Shown one piece after another: positions 43,555 to 53,242 of a DNA stretch of 64,000 nt. The notes under the pieces were generated by a model. The model was not told where the DNA came from, made no database searches, and worked only from the letters and a program-made list of their open reading frames with translations. The DNA is from Novosphingobium sp. Chol11. GTDB lineage: Bacteria > Pseudomonadota > Alphaproteobacteria > Sphingomonadales > Sphingomonadaceae. The stretch lies in contig NZ_OBMU01000003.1 in assembly GCF_900218065.1 (NCBI RefSeq), forward strand, positions 1 to 64,000, written 5' to 3'. The stretch's first letter is position 1. Each line of letters begins with the position of its first letter. A program made the position numbers and the translations under genes.

Positions 43555-44690
43555 TGGGCTCCGAAATGGGCGAATATCTGATCAGGCCACAGGCCCGCGT
43601 GCAGCGGCGGCGCACCCGCGCGCGCATTAAAGGCAAGGTCGAAGACGCCCTCTCGCCCGGTCAGGACGACCGCCGCTTGTGAAGGCCGGGCGCAACCCTT
43701 GGCACATCCAGACACATGCAGCCCCGGCACATAGGGCGCGAGCCGGGCGGCAAGTTCACGGGTGGCGACGCTCGACTGCGGGCAGGCTGGAGCGCCCGGA
43801 CAGGCATCGGCGGCAAGGCGCGGGTCGGACGGATCGTCGGCAGGTGCGCCGCTGCCCTCCAGCACCAACCCTCGCCATGGCGTGACCCGCACCGCACGCG
43901 CGTCATCGGCGATGATGGCGAGGAGTTCCGCCGCCTCGATCCGGCCGAAGGGCGCGGCATGAAAGGGGCCGGGTGCATCCGCCAAAGCCGTGGCGCGGGA
44001 ACGTGCCGGGGCAGGCGCCTCGATCGCCTCTTCAAACAGCGGGACATTGTGCCGCGCCATGCGGCCAGCCTGAACGCCGCCGCTTGCCACGAACCGATGG
44101 GCCATGCGGATCAACCCTTCCGCCGCGTCTGCCGTGTTGACCGGAGTACCTTTTATGCGCCCGTCCGCCCGCAGGATCAGCGCGCCGCTCGCGGCCCGTT
44201 CCACCCTGAAATCGGCCGACGCGTCGCTCAGCACCGGGGCAGGGCCAGCGTCGATCGCGAAGCCGACCTTCGCGGGAAGGTCCGGTAGTTCGCGCAGGCG
44301 CGCCGTCAGTTCCGTCGCAATCAGCGCGCTATCATCGCCCTCATGCCAATCCGGGTTGATCAGTATAGGAACGTGAGCGTCTCGCTCCTCATCGGCATGC
44401 GCGAGTCCAATAGCGATCAATCGCTCCATCAGCGCACGATGGTCAGCCTCCGCCACGCCCCTGATCTGAAAGGCGGCGCGGTTCGTGACGTCGATATGGC
44501 CATTGCCAAGGGTAAGCGCCGCCTTGCAAAATCCTACCGCCTGTTCCCGGCTCATCCGGCCAAGCGGTGGACGCACCCGCACCAGCAGCCCGTCGCCCGC
44601 CATCATCGGCCGCCACGCCGTCGGGCACCAGCCGCGTACACCGCGGCGCGCGCCGGTGCTGGCGGTATCACGCCGCATCTGCTCCTGCAT
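43551..44690 (-). CDS. cobG: CobG, precorrin-3B synthase (monooxygenase)
   Basis: A 379-residue protein of the nitrite/sulfite reductase-like class. It has ferredoxin-like half-domains (VRPPLGRMSREQAVGFC, DVTNRAAFQIRGV) and a 4Fe-4S motif set ACPGAPACPQSS and GCAKGCARPS. CobG uses O2 to hydroxylate C20 of precorrin-3A with lactone formation, marking the aerobic route. The start at 44690 follows GGAGGG at good spacing. It is the first structural gene behind the minus-strand cobalamin riboswitch at about 45 kb. Confidence 0.92.
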   Translation of the reverse strand: MQEQMRRDTASTGARRGVRGWCPTAWRPMMAGDGLLVRVRPPLGRMSREQAVGFCKAALTLGNGHIDVTNRAAFQIRGVAEADHRALMERLIAIGLAHADEERDAHVPILINPDWHEGDDSALIATELTARLRELPDLPAKVGFAIDAGPAPVLSDASADFRVERAASGALILRADGRIKGTPVNTADAAEGLIRMAHRFVASGGVQAGRMARHNVPLFEEAIEAPAPARSRATALADAPGPFHAAPFGRIEAAELLAIIADDARAVRVTPWRGLVLEGSGAPADDPSDPRLAADACPGAPACPQSSVATRELAARLAPYVPGLHVSGCAKGCARPSQAAVVLTGREGVFDLAFNARAGAPPLHAGLWPDQIFAHFGAH

Positions 44691-44788
44691 TGCTTCAGCC
44701 CTCCAGCACTTGCGCCACGACCAGCGGACGGCGCGCGCAGGAAGGCGGCCAAGCCGCTCGCCTGCACGGCCGCAGCCGCACGAAATTC

Positions 44789-44844
44789 GTCGCTCAAACG
44801 GAGAACCGAGCCGTGACCATCCCCTGGATCATGGCAAGAGCGAC
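44789..44844 (-). promoter_or_regulatory. conserved expression platform downstream of cobalamin riboswitch 1
   Basis: Immediately after the aptamer an inverted repeat GTCGCTC-N42-GAGCGAC brackets a sequence nearly identical to that after the second riboswitch at 53.2-53.3 kb. Inside it, an ATG reads into an eight-residue frame MVTARFSV and a stop at 44794-44820. The stem could compete with a helix of the aptamer or hide the CCAGGGGATGG stretch. No T-tract follows, so translational control or Rho action is more likely than an intrinsic terminator. Confidence 0.6.
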
Positions 44845-44852
44845 CTTTGCTC

Positions 44853-45045
44853 CGGCAGGTCTCCTGGCTTGCGGGTCACAGCTTGGCATGGGGCCTTCCC
44901 GGATCGCTCCAGTGGCTGGCCCTCCCGTTGTCGGGACTGGCCGGTCCATGCTTCGCTCGCCGCTCACAGTTGCAGGGACAGCCACGGATTTGGGAGAGAG
45001 CCTCCCGCACCGCATTCCCATTTAAGCCCCTATACCGGGGCACCG
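44853..45045 (-). ncRNA. cobalamin riboswitch 1, upstream of cobG-H-I-J
   Basis: Read on the minus strand, the region has the class landmarks of an AdoCbl riboswitch: a GGGAATGCGGTGCGGG-like 5' part, the B12-box-type core around AAATCCGTGGCTGTCCC then TGCAACTGTGAGCGG, and the 3' GCCAGGAGACCTGCC stretch. Binding of adenosylcobalamin in such RNAs lowers expression of cob genes. It lies about 160 bp before the cobG start. The edges are approximate. Confidence 0.93.
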
Positions 45046-45193
45046 GCGCGATCGATGAACCGGGGGAACCCGGCTCGACGCGCTTCATAATGACGATGCA
45101 GGCGAAAGGGAAGTAGTCAACGCCCGCTTCCTTGCGTCCATCGCGCATCGCCGCTACGCCCTCGCCAAATAGTGCAAAAATGGAGAGGAAAAG

Positions 45194-46051
45194 ATGGGCG
45201 ATTTCAGCTTCGAAGGCACCAGCCGCTTCCTGGAAACGGACAAGGGGCGGCTTCATTATCATGAAGCGGGATCAGGCCCTGCGCTGCTGCTGCTCCATGG
45301 GTCCGGCCCCGGCGTCACCGGCTGGGCCAATTTTCGGGGCAATCTGCCTTTCTTCTCCCAATATTTCCGCACCATCATCCTGGACGCACCGGGATATGGG
45401 AAGAGCGATCCCGTGGAGGGCGACCCGGTAGGAGTAGCCCGCGACGCAGTCGTCGCGCTGATGGACGGCCTTGGCATCGACCGCGCCCATATTGTTGGCA
45501 ACAGCTATGGGGGGATTGTCGGCGGACATCTGGCGGCAACTCATCCCGACCGCGTGCTGCGCTACATCACGATCGGCGGCATTGGCTTTAACATCACCTC
45601 GACCTTCCCCAATGAGGGGCTGACCCGCCTAGTCGATTTCATCGAAGATCCGACGCGGGAGAACATCATCGCCTGGCTCGAATCCATGGTGTACGACAAA
45701 TCGATCATCACCGATGAATTGATCGACATGCGCTATAAGGCGGCGCTGGAACCGGTGACGATGGAAAGCAGCCGCAAGATGTACACGCGCGCCGCTCTCG
45801 GCTTCATCGCGCAGTCGATGAGCGGGCCGGGCGTGTCGCAGCGTATCGACTATCTTGGCAAGATCCAGGCGCCGACGCTCATCATGTGGGGCCGCGATGA
45901 CAAGGTCAGTCCGCTCGACGGCGCGCTGCTGCCCATGCGCATCATCCCCAATGCCGAACTGCACGTCTTCCCGCGCTGCGGCCATTGGACGATGATCGAG
46001 CACAAGGACCGGTTCGAAACGCTGGCGCTGGATTTCCTCCGGGGTGAATAG
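45194..46051 (+). CDS. alpha/beta hydrolase, meta-cleavage product hydrolase (BphD/MhpC-like)
   Basis: The 285-residue protein has LLLHGSGPGVTGWANF (oxyanion region), the nucleophile Ser in VGNSYGGIVG, the acid in MWGRDDKVSP and the His in RCGHWTMIEH. This pattern is that of C-C hydrolases acting on ring-cleavage products such as 2-hydroxy-6-oxo-hexadienoates. No dioxygenase is near. The gene starts about 150 bp from the 5' end of riboswitch 1, in the opposite direction, and converges on bluB. A GGAGAGGAAAAG ribosome site precedes the ATG. Confidence 0.9.
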   Translation: MGDFSFEGTSRFLETDKGRLHYHEAGSGPALLLLHGSGPGVTGWANFRGNLPFFSQYFRTIILDAPGYGKSDPVEGDPVGVARDAVVALMDGLGIDRAHIVGNSYGGIVGGHLAATHPDRVLRYITIGGIGFNITSTFPNEGLTRLVDFIEDPTRENIIAWLESMVYDKSIITDELIDMRYKAALEPVTMESSRKMYTRAALGFIAQSMSGPGVSQRIDYLGKIQAPTLIMWGRDDKVSPLDGALLPMRIIPNAELHVFPRCGHWTMIEHKDRFETLALDFLRGE

Positions 46052-46092
46052 CTGATCTCGGTCCGAACGGGGGAGCGTATGCGGATGCGGAA

Positions 46093-46731
46093 CTAACGCC
46101 GCACCACCACGGAATGCCAGTCGGTCCGCTGCTCCCAGCCCCGCCGTTCCAGTTCCGGCACATCCTCTTCACTGATAGGCCGGCCAAGGCAGAGCAGCCC
46201 CAGGCACTCCCAGCTTGCGGGAATATCGAGCATCGCGTTCACGCCTTCGGGCTCCATGATCGACACCCAACCCATGCCGATGCGCCGCGTCTGCGCCGCC
46301 AGCCATAGCGTATGCACCGCCATGACGCAGCTGTAACGCCGCGCCTCTGGCATCGTGACCGCGCCCAGATGATGGCCCGTCTCCGTCCCATCGTCGCAAT
46401 AGACGGCGAACAGGACGGGCGCCTCGCGCAGGCCATGCAGCTTCAGGCTGCGATAGAGCTTGTCCTGATCGCCATCATATTCCTTGCCCGCTTCCTTGAC
46501 CTGCCGGTCGACATGACAGGCCAGCCGCTCGCGTAGCTCCACGGTTTCCACACGCACGAAACGCCACGGCTGCGACAAGCCCACTGATGGCGCGCGATGC
46601 GCCATGCTGAGCAGCCATTCGACGTCCGTCTCATCAATCGGGTCCGTCCTGAAATGGCGAATGTCCCTCCGCGCCCTTACCAGCGCCTCGAACTGCGCGC
46701 TGTCGATCGGGATGATGGCGGGACCGCTCAT
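46093..46731 (-). CDS. bluB: BluB, 5,6-dimethylbenzimidazole synthase
   Basis: From ATG 46731 the protein is 212 residues; a TTG at 46743 is an alternative. BluB motifs are present: RRDIRHFRTDPIDE, MAHRAPSVGLSQPWRFVRV and the C-terminal GMGWVSIMEPEGV. BluB is a nitroreductase-fold enzyme that breaks down reduced FMN with O2 to make the lower ligand of B12. It is the last gene of the riboswitch 2 operon and follows cobO with a 1-base gap. Confidence 0.95.
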   Translation of the reverse strand: MSGPAIIPIDSAQFEALVRARRDIRHFRTDPIDETDVEWLLSMAHRAPSVGLSQPWRFVRVETVELRERLACHVDRQVKEAGKEYDGDQDKLYRSLKLHGLREAPVLFAVYCDDGTETGHHLGAVTMPEARRYSCVMAVHTLWLAAQTRRIGMGWVSIMEPEGVNAMLDIPASWECLGLLCLGRPISEEDVPELERRGWEQRTDWHSVVVRR

Positions 46732-46732
46732 G

Positions 46733-47338
46733 TCAGAATTCAATCCCCGCCTGCGCCTTCACGCCGCTGCGGAAGGGGTGCTTGATCAGCGTCATTTCGG
46801 TGACGAGGTCCGCCGCCTCGATCAGGGGCTCGGGCGCGTTGCGACCTGTGATGAGGACATGCTTCATCTCGTCCCTGTTCGTCACGGCTTCCAGCACCTC
46901 TTCGACCGGCAGATAATCGTAGCGCAGGACGATATTCAGTTCGTCCGCCAGCACCATATCATAGGCCGGATCGGCAATCATCCGCTTGACCTCATCCCAT
47001 GCTTCGCGGGCAAGGGCGATGTCCCGGGTCTTGTCCTGCGTGTTCCAGGTGAAGCCTTCGCCCATCGGCTTGAATGTGACATTATCGGGAAACGCATCGA
47101 ACACCGCTTTTTCTCCGGTGGTCATCGCGCCCTTTACGAACTGGACGACGCCGACCCGCTTGCCATGGCCGATGGCGCGGATGACCATGCCGAGCGCGGC
47201 GGTCGTCTTGCCCTTGCCCTTGCCGGTATGGACGATCAGCAGGCCCTTTTCCTGCGTCTTGGTCGCCATGATCTTGTCATGGGCGGCCTGCTTCTTCTTC
47301 ATCTTTTCGGCATGCTGTTCCGGCGTGCGTTCGATCAT
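46733..47338 (-). CDS. cobO: CobO, cob(I)yrinic acid a,c-diamide adenosyltransferase
   Basis: From ATG 47338, overlapping the cobN stop as ATGA, the protein is 201 residues. The P-loop V-H-T-G-K-G-K-G-K-T-T around residue 40 and YDMVLADELNIVLRYDYL define the CobA/CobO family, which transfers the adenosyl group from ATP to Co(I) corrinoid. The N-terminal Lys-rich helix (EKMKKKQAAHDKIM) is a normal feature. The N-terminal extension of the longer open frame is discarded as a cobN shadow. Confidence 0.95.
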   Translation of the reverse strand: MIERTPEQHAEKMKKKQAAHDKIMATKTQEKGLLIVHTGKGKGKTTAALGMVIRAIGHGKRVGVVQFVKGAMTTGEKAVFDAFPDNVTFKPMGEGFTWNTQDKTRDIALAREAWDEVKRMIADPAYDMVLADELNIVLRYDYLPVEEVLEAVTNRDEMKHVLITGRNAPEPLIEAADLVTEMTLIKHPFRSGVKAQAGIEF

Positions 47339-50300
47339 GGGCGATCTTCCTTCAGTTGGGCAAGGATCATGGCGGCGCTGTTCGAACGTGGGCGCCACAG
47401 CCCCCGGTCCAGCGCTTCGTGGAGGCGTGCGGCGGTTTCGCGCAGCGCGGCGGGGTTGGCTTCGGCCATGAAGGCGCGCACGGTTTCGTCCTCGATGAAG
47501 GCGGCGTGGACGGCGTCGAAATGATGGTCTTTGACGCCATGCGTCGTGGCGGCGAAGGCGAAGAGATAATCGACCGATGCAGCGATCTCGAACGCCCCCT
47601 TGTAGCCATGGCGCATCATGCCCGCGATCCATTTGGGATTGGTGACGCGCGCACGCACCACCCGGCCGATCTCGTCCTCCAGCGTACGGATGACCGGCCG
47701 TTCGGGCCTGCTATGGTCATTATGATAGCTGAGTGGCTGGCGGCCCGACAGATGCTCGACCGCCGCTGCGATCCCGCCTTCGAACTGATAATAATCATCG
47801 CTGTCGAGCAGGTCATGCTCGCGATTATCCTGATTTTGGATGAGAGCATCAGCCTCGCCCAGCCGCCGGGCGAACAGATCGCGTTCCGCATCGCCCTCGA
47901 CGCCGCCGCCATAGGCGTGGCTTCCCCAATCGAGATAGATGTTCGCCAGGTCTGAACGATCATGCCACAGCCGCTCGTCGATCATGGCCTGCAATCCCGC
48001 GCCATAGGCGCCCGGTTTCGATCCGAAGACACGCGTCCCAGCACGGCGCAGCGCTGCCTTTTCAGGCGCGCCCTCGGCCATGAGCGCCGTTGCTTCCGCC
48101 CGGTGACGCGCGGCGGCGGGATTATCCTCTTCCGGCTCGTCCAGCGCCATGACGGCGCGGGCGGCGCTGTCAATCAGGTCGATCTGTTCGGGAAAGGCGT
48201 CGCGGAAAAAGCCGGACACGCGCAACGTCACGTCCACGCGGGGCCGGTTGAGTTCGGCGATCGTCATCACCTCAAACCCGACCACCCGTCCCGATCCCCA
48301 GTCCCACCGCGGCCGCACGCCCATCAACGCGAGCGCCTGCGCGATGTCGTCGCCGCCGGTGCGCATGTTTGCCGTGCCCCAGGCCGACAGCGCGATAGCG
48401 CGCGGATAATCGCCTTCTCGCTGGAGATAGTCCTGCACGACCAGCTCTGCCGATTTCTGGCCCAGGTTCCACGCCGCGACGGTCGGCACCGCGCGCGTAT
48501 CGACCGAATAGAAATTCCGTCCGGTCGGCAATACATCGGGCCGTCCCCGTGTCGGTGCCCCGGAGGGACCGGGCGCCACGAACCTTCCGTCGAGCGCCTG
48601 AAGCAGTGCCGTCTTCTCCGCCCCTCCGCAAGCGTCGACGCGGGGTGCGAGGTCATTGCGGATCGTCTCCAGAACCTGCGCACTTGCAGGCCCGGGACCG
48701 GCTTCTCCCGTATCGAGAAGCTGCATGGCATAGAGCTCGAGTCGCTCGACCGTATCGCCGGTGCTGCGCCAGACGTCAGGTGTCGTATCCGCCAGAATCT
48801 GCGGTCTCGGCCCCGTCCAAGGCATGCCCATGCCGCAGTCGATCGGATCGAACCCAAGCGCCAGATCATCAGCCAACGCCCGCAGCAGCGATTGCTGCCC
48901 TCCGTCCAATCCCCTGGGGCAGCGAGCCAAGGCGATCAGCAAATCGCGGCGCAATACCCGTTCGGGCGATCGGGTGAAGACATGCAGCCCATCGCGGATC
49001 TGCATTTCTTTTAACTCACACAGATAATTGTCGATCGCCGCCAGCGCATCATCGCCGCTGCCCTGCGCCCCTGCATCCTTGTCCAGCCCCTGCGCCGCAG
49101 CCAGCGCCAATATGTCCCGCCGCAGCGTCTCCAGCCTGCGCGGGTCCATACCAGCCGCCAGATAATATTCGTCGACCAGCGCCTCCAACTCCTTGAGCGG
49201 CCCATAGGTCTCTGCCCGCGTCAGTGGCGGCGTCAGATGGTCGATGATGCATGCGCCGATCCGGCGCTTCGCCTGCGTGCCTTCGCCCGGATCATTGACG
49301 ATGAAGGGATAGATTTGGGGGATCGGTCCGGCGCAGATTTCGGGGAAGCAGTTTTCCGAAAGCGCGATCGCCTTGCCAGGCAGCCATTCCAGATTGCCAT
49401 GCTTGCCCACATGCACAACTGCGTTGGCGCCAAATTCTTGGGCCAGCCAGATGTGGAAGGCGAGATAGGCATGCGGCGGCGGCAGCGCTGGATCATGATA
49501 GCTGCTCTTGGGATCGACATCATAGCCGCGTGAGGGTTGCACGGCGACCGCGACATGGCCGAAGCGATGCACGCGCAGGCGAAACGCGCCATCCTTGCAG
49601 AATGGATCATCCTCCGGCTCTCCCCATCGGTCCGTCACCAGCTGGCGAACGCTTCCAGGCAGTCCTGCGAACGCAGCACGATAATCTGCGAGGGGCAGCG
49701 CGCACGTTGTCTCGCTAACCGTCATCAGCTGCATCAGCGCCGCGCCCTCGGCGGGCGCACCGCCAATTGCATAGCCAGCCTCTCCCAGCGCCCGCAGGAT
49801 CGCCGCCGCACTTTCCGGCGTGTCGAGTCCGACGCCATTGCCGATCCGGCCGTCCCGGTTCGGGTAATTGGCGAGCACCAGCGCCACGTGCCGCTCACCC
49901 GAAGGAGTACGCCGCAACCTCGCCCAATTTCCAGCAAGTTGCGCGACGAAGCTCACTCTGTCCGCCAGCACCTGCGGCACGATGATGCTGCATTCGGTGC
50001 GCGCGTCGAATCGCGCCGCCGCCTTGAAAGCGACCGCCCGCGTAAAGATCCGCCCGTCCACCTCGGGCAAGGCGATATGCATCGCCAGATCGCGCGGTCC
50101 CAGGCCTCGCGCGCTGTCCTGCCATGCCGACTGTTCGGCGCTGGCGAACACCGTCTGGAGGACAGGGCAGTCCGCCTGCTCCAATATCGATGGCGTGCGC
50201 GGCTCGCCCGGCGCGGATGCAGCAAAGGCGGTCGCGTTCAGGATGACATCAGGACCCACTGACGCGATCACCCCTTCCAGGAAGTCCCGGGCAAAGGGTT

Positions 50301-51030
50301 CACGCAGCGCACGCACATGCACCGCCAGCACATTCAGCCCCGCCGCTCGCAGCCCGGCGATCATCGCGTCCACCGCTTCCAGCGTCCCGGCGATCAGCAG
50401 CGCACGGTAGAATAGGAACAGCACTACAGGCTGCCCATCCGTCCAGCCCGCCTTCACCTGATCCAGCACGGGACGCTCGACACCCGGCAAATACAGCCCC
50501 GCGTCGGCGACCGGCACCGGCGGGTCGGCATAGCCCGTATCCCGTCCCGCGATCCCCGCGGCCGTCTTCAAGAAGGCGATCGCATTGGCGATGCCTCCCT
50601 GCCGTAGATAATCCCGCAGCAGATCGCATGTTTCGGGTGGGAGGGTGGACGCGAGGCGCAGTTCCGGATCATCCTCCCGGCCATCGGCGATCGCGGCAAA
50701 CGCTATGCCCTTTTCTCGCGCGACATTGGCAATTTCCTCAATGCCATAGGGCCAGTAGCTCTTGCCCCCCAGCAACACGACGCAGACAAACTTTGCGTGG
50801 GAAATCACCTTTTCGACATAGAGATCGACCGAATAGGGATGCTTCAATTGCAGAAGGTTGGCGAGCCGGATGGAAGGCGCGCCATCGCCCAGCATCGCCG
50901 CCGCGCTCGCAAAGCAGGCAAGGTCGCTGTCCGCCACGGTCAGCAGTACGATGTCGCCCGGCGACTGGCCAAGATCTATGGCTTCATCCCCGTTCGAAAC
51001 GGTGCCCGGCGTGGCGGTCAGCAAATGCAT
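47335..51030 (-). CDS. cobN: CobN, cobaltochelatase large subunit
   Basis: The 1231-residue protein has the length and motif set of CobN, including VHVGKHGNLEWLPGKAI, FIVNDPGEGTQAKRR and the C-terminal MMRHGYKGAFEIAASVDYLFAF with the DRGLWRP end region. CobN, with two smaller ATPase subunits, inserts Co2+ into hydrogenobyrinate a,c-diamide. It starts at ATG 51030 in a TGATG overlap with cobW; the preceding extension is a cobW shadow. The small subunits of the chelatase are not in this window. Confidence 0.95.
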   Translation of the reverse strand: MHLLTATPGTVSNGDEAIDLGQSPGDIVLLTVADSDLACFASAAAMLGDGAPSIRLANLLQLKHPYSVDLYVEKVISHAKFVCVVLLGGKSYWPYGIEEIANVAREKGIAFAAIADGREDDPELRLASTLPPETCDLLRDYLRQGGIANAIAFLKTAAGIAGRDTGYADPPVPVADAGLYLPGVERPVLDQVKAGWTDGQPVVLFLFYRALLIAGTLEAVDAMIAGLRAAGLNVLAVHVRALREPFARDFLEGVIASVGPDVILNATAFAASAPGEPRTPSILEQADCPVLQTVFASAEQSAWQDSARGLGPRDLAMHIALPEVDGRIFTRAVAFKAAARFDARTECSIIVPQVLADRVSFVAQLAGNWARLRRTPSGERHVALVLANYPNRDGRIGNGVGLDTPESAAAILRALGEAGYAIGGAPAEGAALMQLMTVSETTCALPLADYRAAFAGLPGSVRQLVTDRWGEPEDDPFCKDGAFRLRVHRFGHVAVAVQPSRGYDVDPKSSYHDPALPPPHAYLAFHIWLAQEFGANAVVHVGKHGNLEWLPGKAIALSENCFPEICAGPIPQIYPFIVNDPGEGTQAKRRIGACIIDHLTPPLTRAETYGPLKELEALVDEYYLAAGMDPRRLETLRRDILALAAAQGLDKDAGAQGSGDDALAAIDNYLCELKEMQIRDGLHVFTRSPERVLRRDLLIALARCPRGLDGGQQSLLRALADDLALGFDPIDCGMGMPWTGPRPQILADTTPDVWRSTGDTVERLELYAMQLLDTGEAGPGPASAQVLETIRNDLAPRVDACGGAEKTALLQALDGRFVAPGPSGAPTRGRPDVLPTGRNFYSVDTRAVPTVAAWNLGQKSAELVVQDYLQREGDYPRAIALSAWGTANMRTGGDDIAQALALMGVRPRWDWGSGRVVGFEVMTIAELNRPRVDVTLRVSGFFRDAFPEQIDLIDSAARAVMALDEPEEDNPAAARHRAEATALMAEGAPEKAALRRAGTRVFGSKPGAYGAGLQAMIDERLWHDRSDLANIYLDWGSHAYGGGVEGDAERDLFARRLGEADALIQNQDNREHDLLDSDDYYQFEGGIAAAVEHLSGRQPLSYHNDHSRPERPVIRTLEDEIGRVVRARVTNPKWIAGMMRHGYKGAFEIAASVDYLFAFAATTHGVKDHHFDAVHAAFIEDETVRAFMAEANPAALRETAARLHEALDRGLWRPRSNSAAMILAQLKEDRP

Positions 51031-52070
51031 CAGGCGTCTGCCAGCTGTCCTGACAGCGCATCTTCGATGGCGGCGCGATCCAATCCGGCCTGACCGATCA
51101 CCACCAGCCGCGACGCGCGCACCTCGTCCGCCTGCCACTGCCGGTCGAAATGATGTTGGATGCGCGGTCCCACCGCCTGGATGACCAGCCGTGCGGGGCG
51201 CCCGGCGATGGCGATAAAGCCCTTCACGCGCAGAATGTCATGGTCGGTGATGAGCTTCTCCAAAGCCGCCAGCAGCGGCGCGGGGTTGCCGATTTCCTCC
51301 AGTTGCAGGACGAAGCTGTCGAAATCCTCATGATCATGATCCTCCTCATCATCATGATGGGACGGGCGCGCATCGATCTGGTCCTCGACGCCCGCACCAA
51401 GGCCGAGCAGGACGGCGGGGTCGATCTCGCCGCGCGCGGTGCGCAGGAGGCGGACGCCCGGCCGCACTTCCCCGCCCAGCTGCTGCTCCAGTTCCGCCAG
51501 CTTTTCAGGCGCGACAAGGTCGGTCTTGTTCAGCAGCACCAGGTCGGCGCAGGCCAGCTGGTCTTCGAACAGCTCCTCGATGGGGCTGTCATGGTCCAGC
51601 GTCGGGTCGGCCGCCCGCGCCGCAGCGAGCGCGGCTTCATCATGGGCAAAGCGCCCGGCTGCAAGCGCATCCGCATCGATGAGCGCAATGACGCCGTCCA
51701 CCGTCGCCCGCGTCCGGATATCGGGCCACTGAAACGCTTTCACCAGTGGCTTGGGCAGTGCGAGCCCTGAGGTTTCGATAATGATGTGATCGGGCGGCAC
51801 GTCCCGGTCCAGCAGCCGCTGCATGGTGGGCAGGAAATCGTCCGCCACGGTGCAACAGATGCAGCCATTGGCAAGCTCGATTATATCCTCGTCCGGGCAG
51901 GCTTCGTCGCCGCAGCCCTTCACCAGCGAACCGTCTACGCCGACATCGCCAAATTCGTTGATGATGAGGGCGAGCCGACGCCCGCCCGCATTTTCGATCA
52001 TATGGCGGATCAGCGTCGTCTTTCCGGCACCCAGAAAGCCCGTGATGACCGTGGCGGGAACCTTGCTCAT
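51030..52070 (-). CDS. cobW: CobW, metal-chaperone GTPase
   Basis: The 346-residue G3E GTPase has Walker A G-F-L-G-A-G-K-T (Lys17), the metal-binding C-I-C-C motif at residues 70-73, the NKTD guanine motif and a His/Asp/Glu-rich loop HHDDEEDHDHED around 240. CobW is thought to deliver cobalt to CobN. Start overlaps the permease stop by four bases; its own stop shares a base with the cobN start. Confidence 0.96.
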   Translation of the reverse strand: MSKVPATVITGFLGAGKTTLIRHMIENAGGRRLALIINEFGDVGVDGSLVKGCGDEACPDEDIIELANGCICCTVADDFLPTMQRLLDRDVPPDHIIIETSGLALPKPLVKAFQWPDIRTRATVDGVIALIDADALAAGRFAHDEAALAAARAADPTLDHDSPIEELFEDQLACADLVLLNKTDLVAPEKLAELEQQLGGEVRPGVRLLRTARGEIDPAVLLGLGAGVEDQIDARPSHHDDEEDHDHEDFDSFVLQLEEIGNPAPLLAALEKLITDHDILRVKGFIAIAGRPARLVIQAVGPRIQHHFDRQWQADEVRASRLVVIGQAGLDRAAIEDALSGQLADA

Positions 52071-53116
52071 AATGTCTGTCCTTTGTTGGGGATGAGCACG
52101 TCGATCTCGTCGAAGCGCTTCCAGCGGTAGATGATCCAGCTCACCAGCCAGCAGGCGGCGAACAGGCCGATGATGAAAAAGCCGAGGCTGTTGAAATGCT
52201 CGCCCAGACGGGCGGCGATCGACCAGATGCCGCCGGTCAGGCCCAGCTTGTCGCCCAGCAGCGCCGCCGCCTCGATCCCGCCGATGACGATGGCGACCAG
52301 CGCCGACACCAGCGTGATGGTGATGTTATGGTAAAGCTTGCGGATCGGCTTCACGAACGCCCATTGATAGGCGCCCATCATCAGCGCGCCGTCCGCCGTG
52401 TCGATGAGCGCCATGCCCGCTGCAAACAGCAGGGGAAATATAAGCACCGTTGCGATCGAAAGGCCGCTCGCCGCCTGACCCGCCGACAGGCCGAGGATGG
52501 CCACCTCGGTCGCCGTGTCGAAGCCCAACCCGAAGAGAAATCCGAGCGGCGCCATGTGCCAGCTACGCGTGACGAGGCGGAACAGCGGCCGGAACAGGCG
52601 CGACAACATGCCCCGATTGCCCAGCAGAATGTCCATGTCCTCATCGACATAGGTTCCGCCGTTGCGAACATGATTGAACGTCTTCAGAACAGACCGCAGG
52701 ATGATGAGGTTCATCGCCGCGATAGCAAAGAGGAAGCTTGCGGAGATGATCGTGGCAATCGTGCCGCCGATCTCCCCCGCCGCCTCGACGCGGCTGAGGG
52801 CACTGGCGGCAAAGGCGATGAGGACCGCCGCGATCAGCACGATCGCGCTATGCCCGATCGCGAACCACAGGCCCACGGTCAGCGGCTGCTGCCCGTCCTG
52901 CATCAGTTTGCGGGTCACATTGTCGATGGCGGCGATATGGTCGGCGTCCACCGCATGACGCAGGCCCAGGCTCCAGGCGAGCAGGGCGGTGCCCAGCATC
53001 ATCGTATCGCCCGAGAAGATCATCAGGGCGCATATCCAAAGGCCGATATTGGCGGCGATCAGCAGCGCGAACATCCATGTCGCGCGGCGGCGCAGCGCCG
53101 GAACTTGCATAACCAT
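52067..53116 (-). CDS. NiCoT-family nickel/cobalt transporter
   Basis: A 349-residue inner-membrane protein with about eight membrane helices. The NiCoT signature R-H-A-V-D-A-D-H-I is at residues 53-61, with LWFAIGHSAIVL and LGFDTATEVAIL as second and third signatures. It should import Co2+ for B12 synthesis. It is the first gene behind riboswitch 2, followed by cobW, cobN, cobO and bluB. The ATG at 53116 and a second at 53110 are both possible starts; neither has a strong ribosome site. Confidence 0.93.
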   Translation of the reverse strand: MVMQVPALRRRATWMFALLIAANIGLWICALMIFSGDTMMLGTALLAWSLGLRHAVDADHIAAIDNVTRKLMQDGQQPLTVGLWFAIGHSAIVLIAAVLIAFAASALSRVEAAGEIGGTIATIISASFLFAIAAMNLIILRSVLKTFNHVRNGGTYVDEDMDILLGNRGMLSRLFRPLFRLVTRSWHMAPLGFLFGLGFDTATEVAILGLSAGQAASGLSIATVLIFPLLFAAGMALIDTADGALMMGAYQWAFVKPIRKLYHNITITLVSALVAIVIGGIEAAALLGDKLGLTGGIWSIAARLGEHFNSLGFFIIGLFAACWLVSWIIYRWKRFDEIDVLIPNKGQTL

Positions 53117-53242
53117 CGGACGGCTTGGCTCCCGTCTGCGTCAGCGAGACTGGACGGGACCTCCGCTATGCGGCCAGCACGACGCGCCGGACGGACGCAT
53201 CTTAGCGCCCGGCACGCATGCCGGTGCGGTCCCGCCGCACGC

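Noticed and set aside
44603-44797. 64-codon TTG-start frame between riboswitch 1 and cobG, starting MSDEFRAAAA
   Set aside because: It runs into cobG out of frame. Its N-terminal part resembles a frame after riboswitch 2 only because the RNA platform is conserved; no ribosome site fits.
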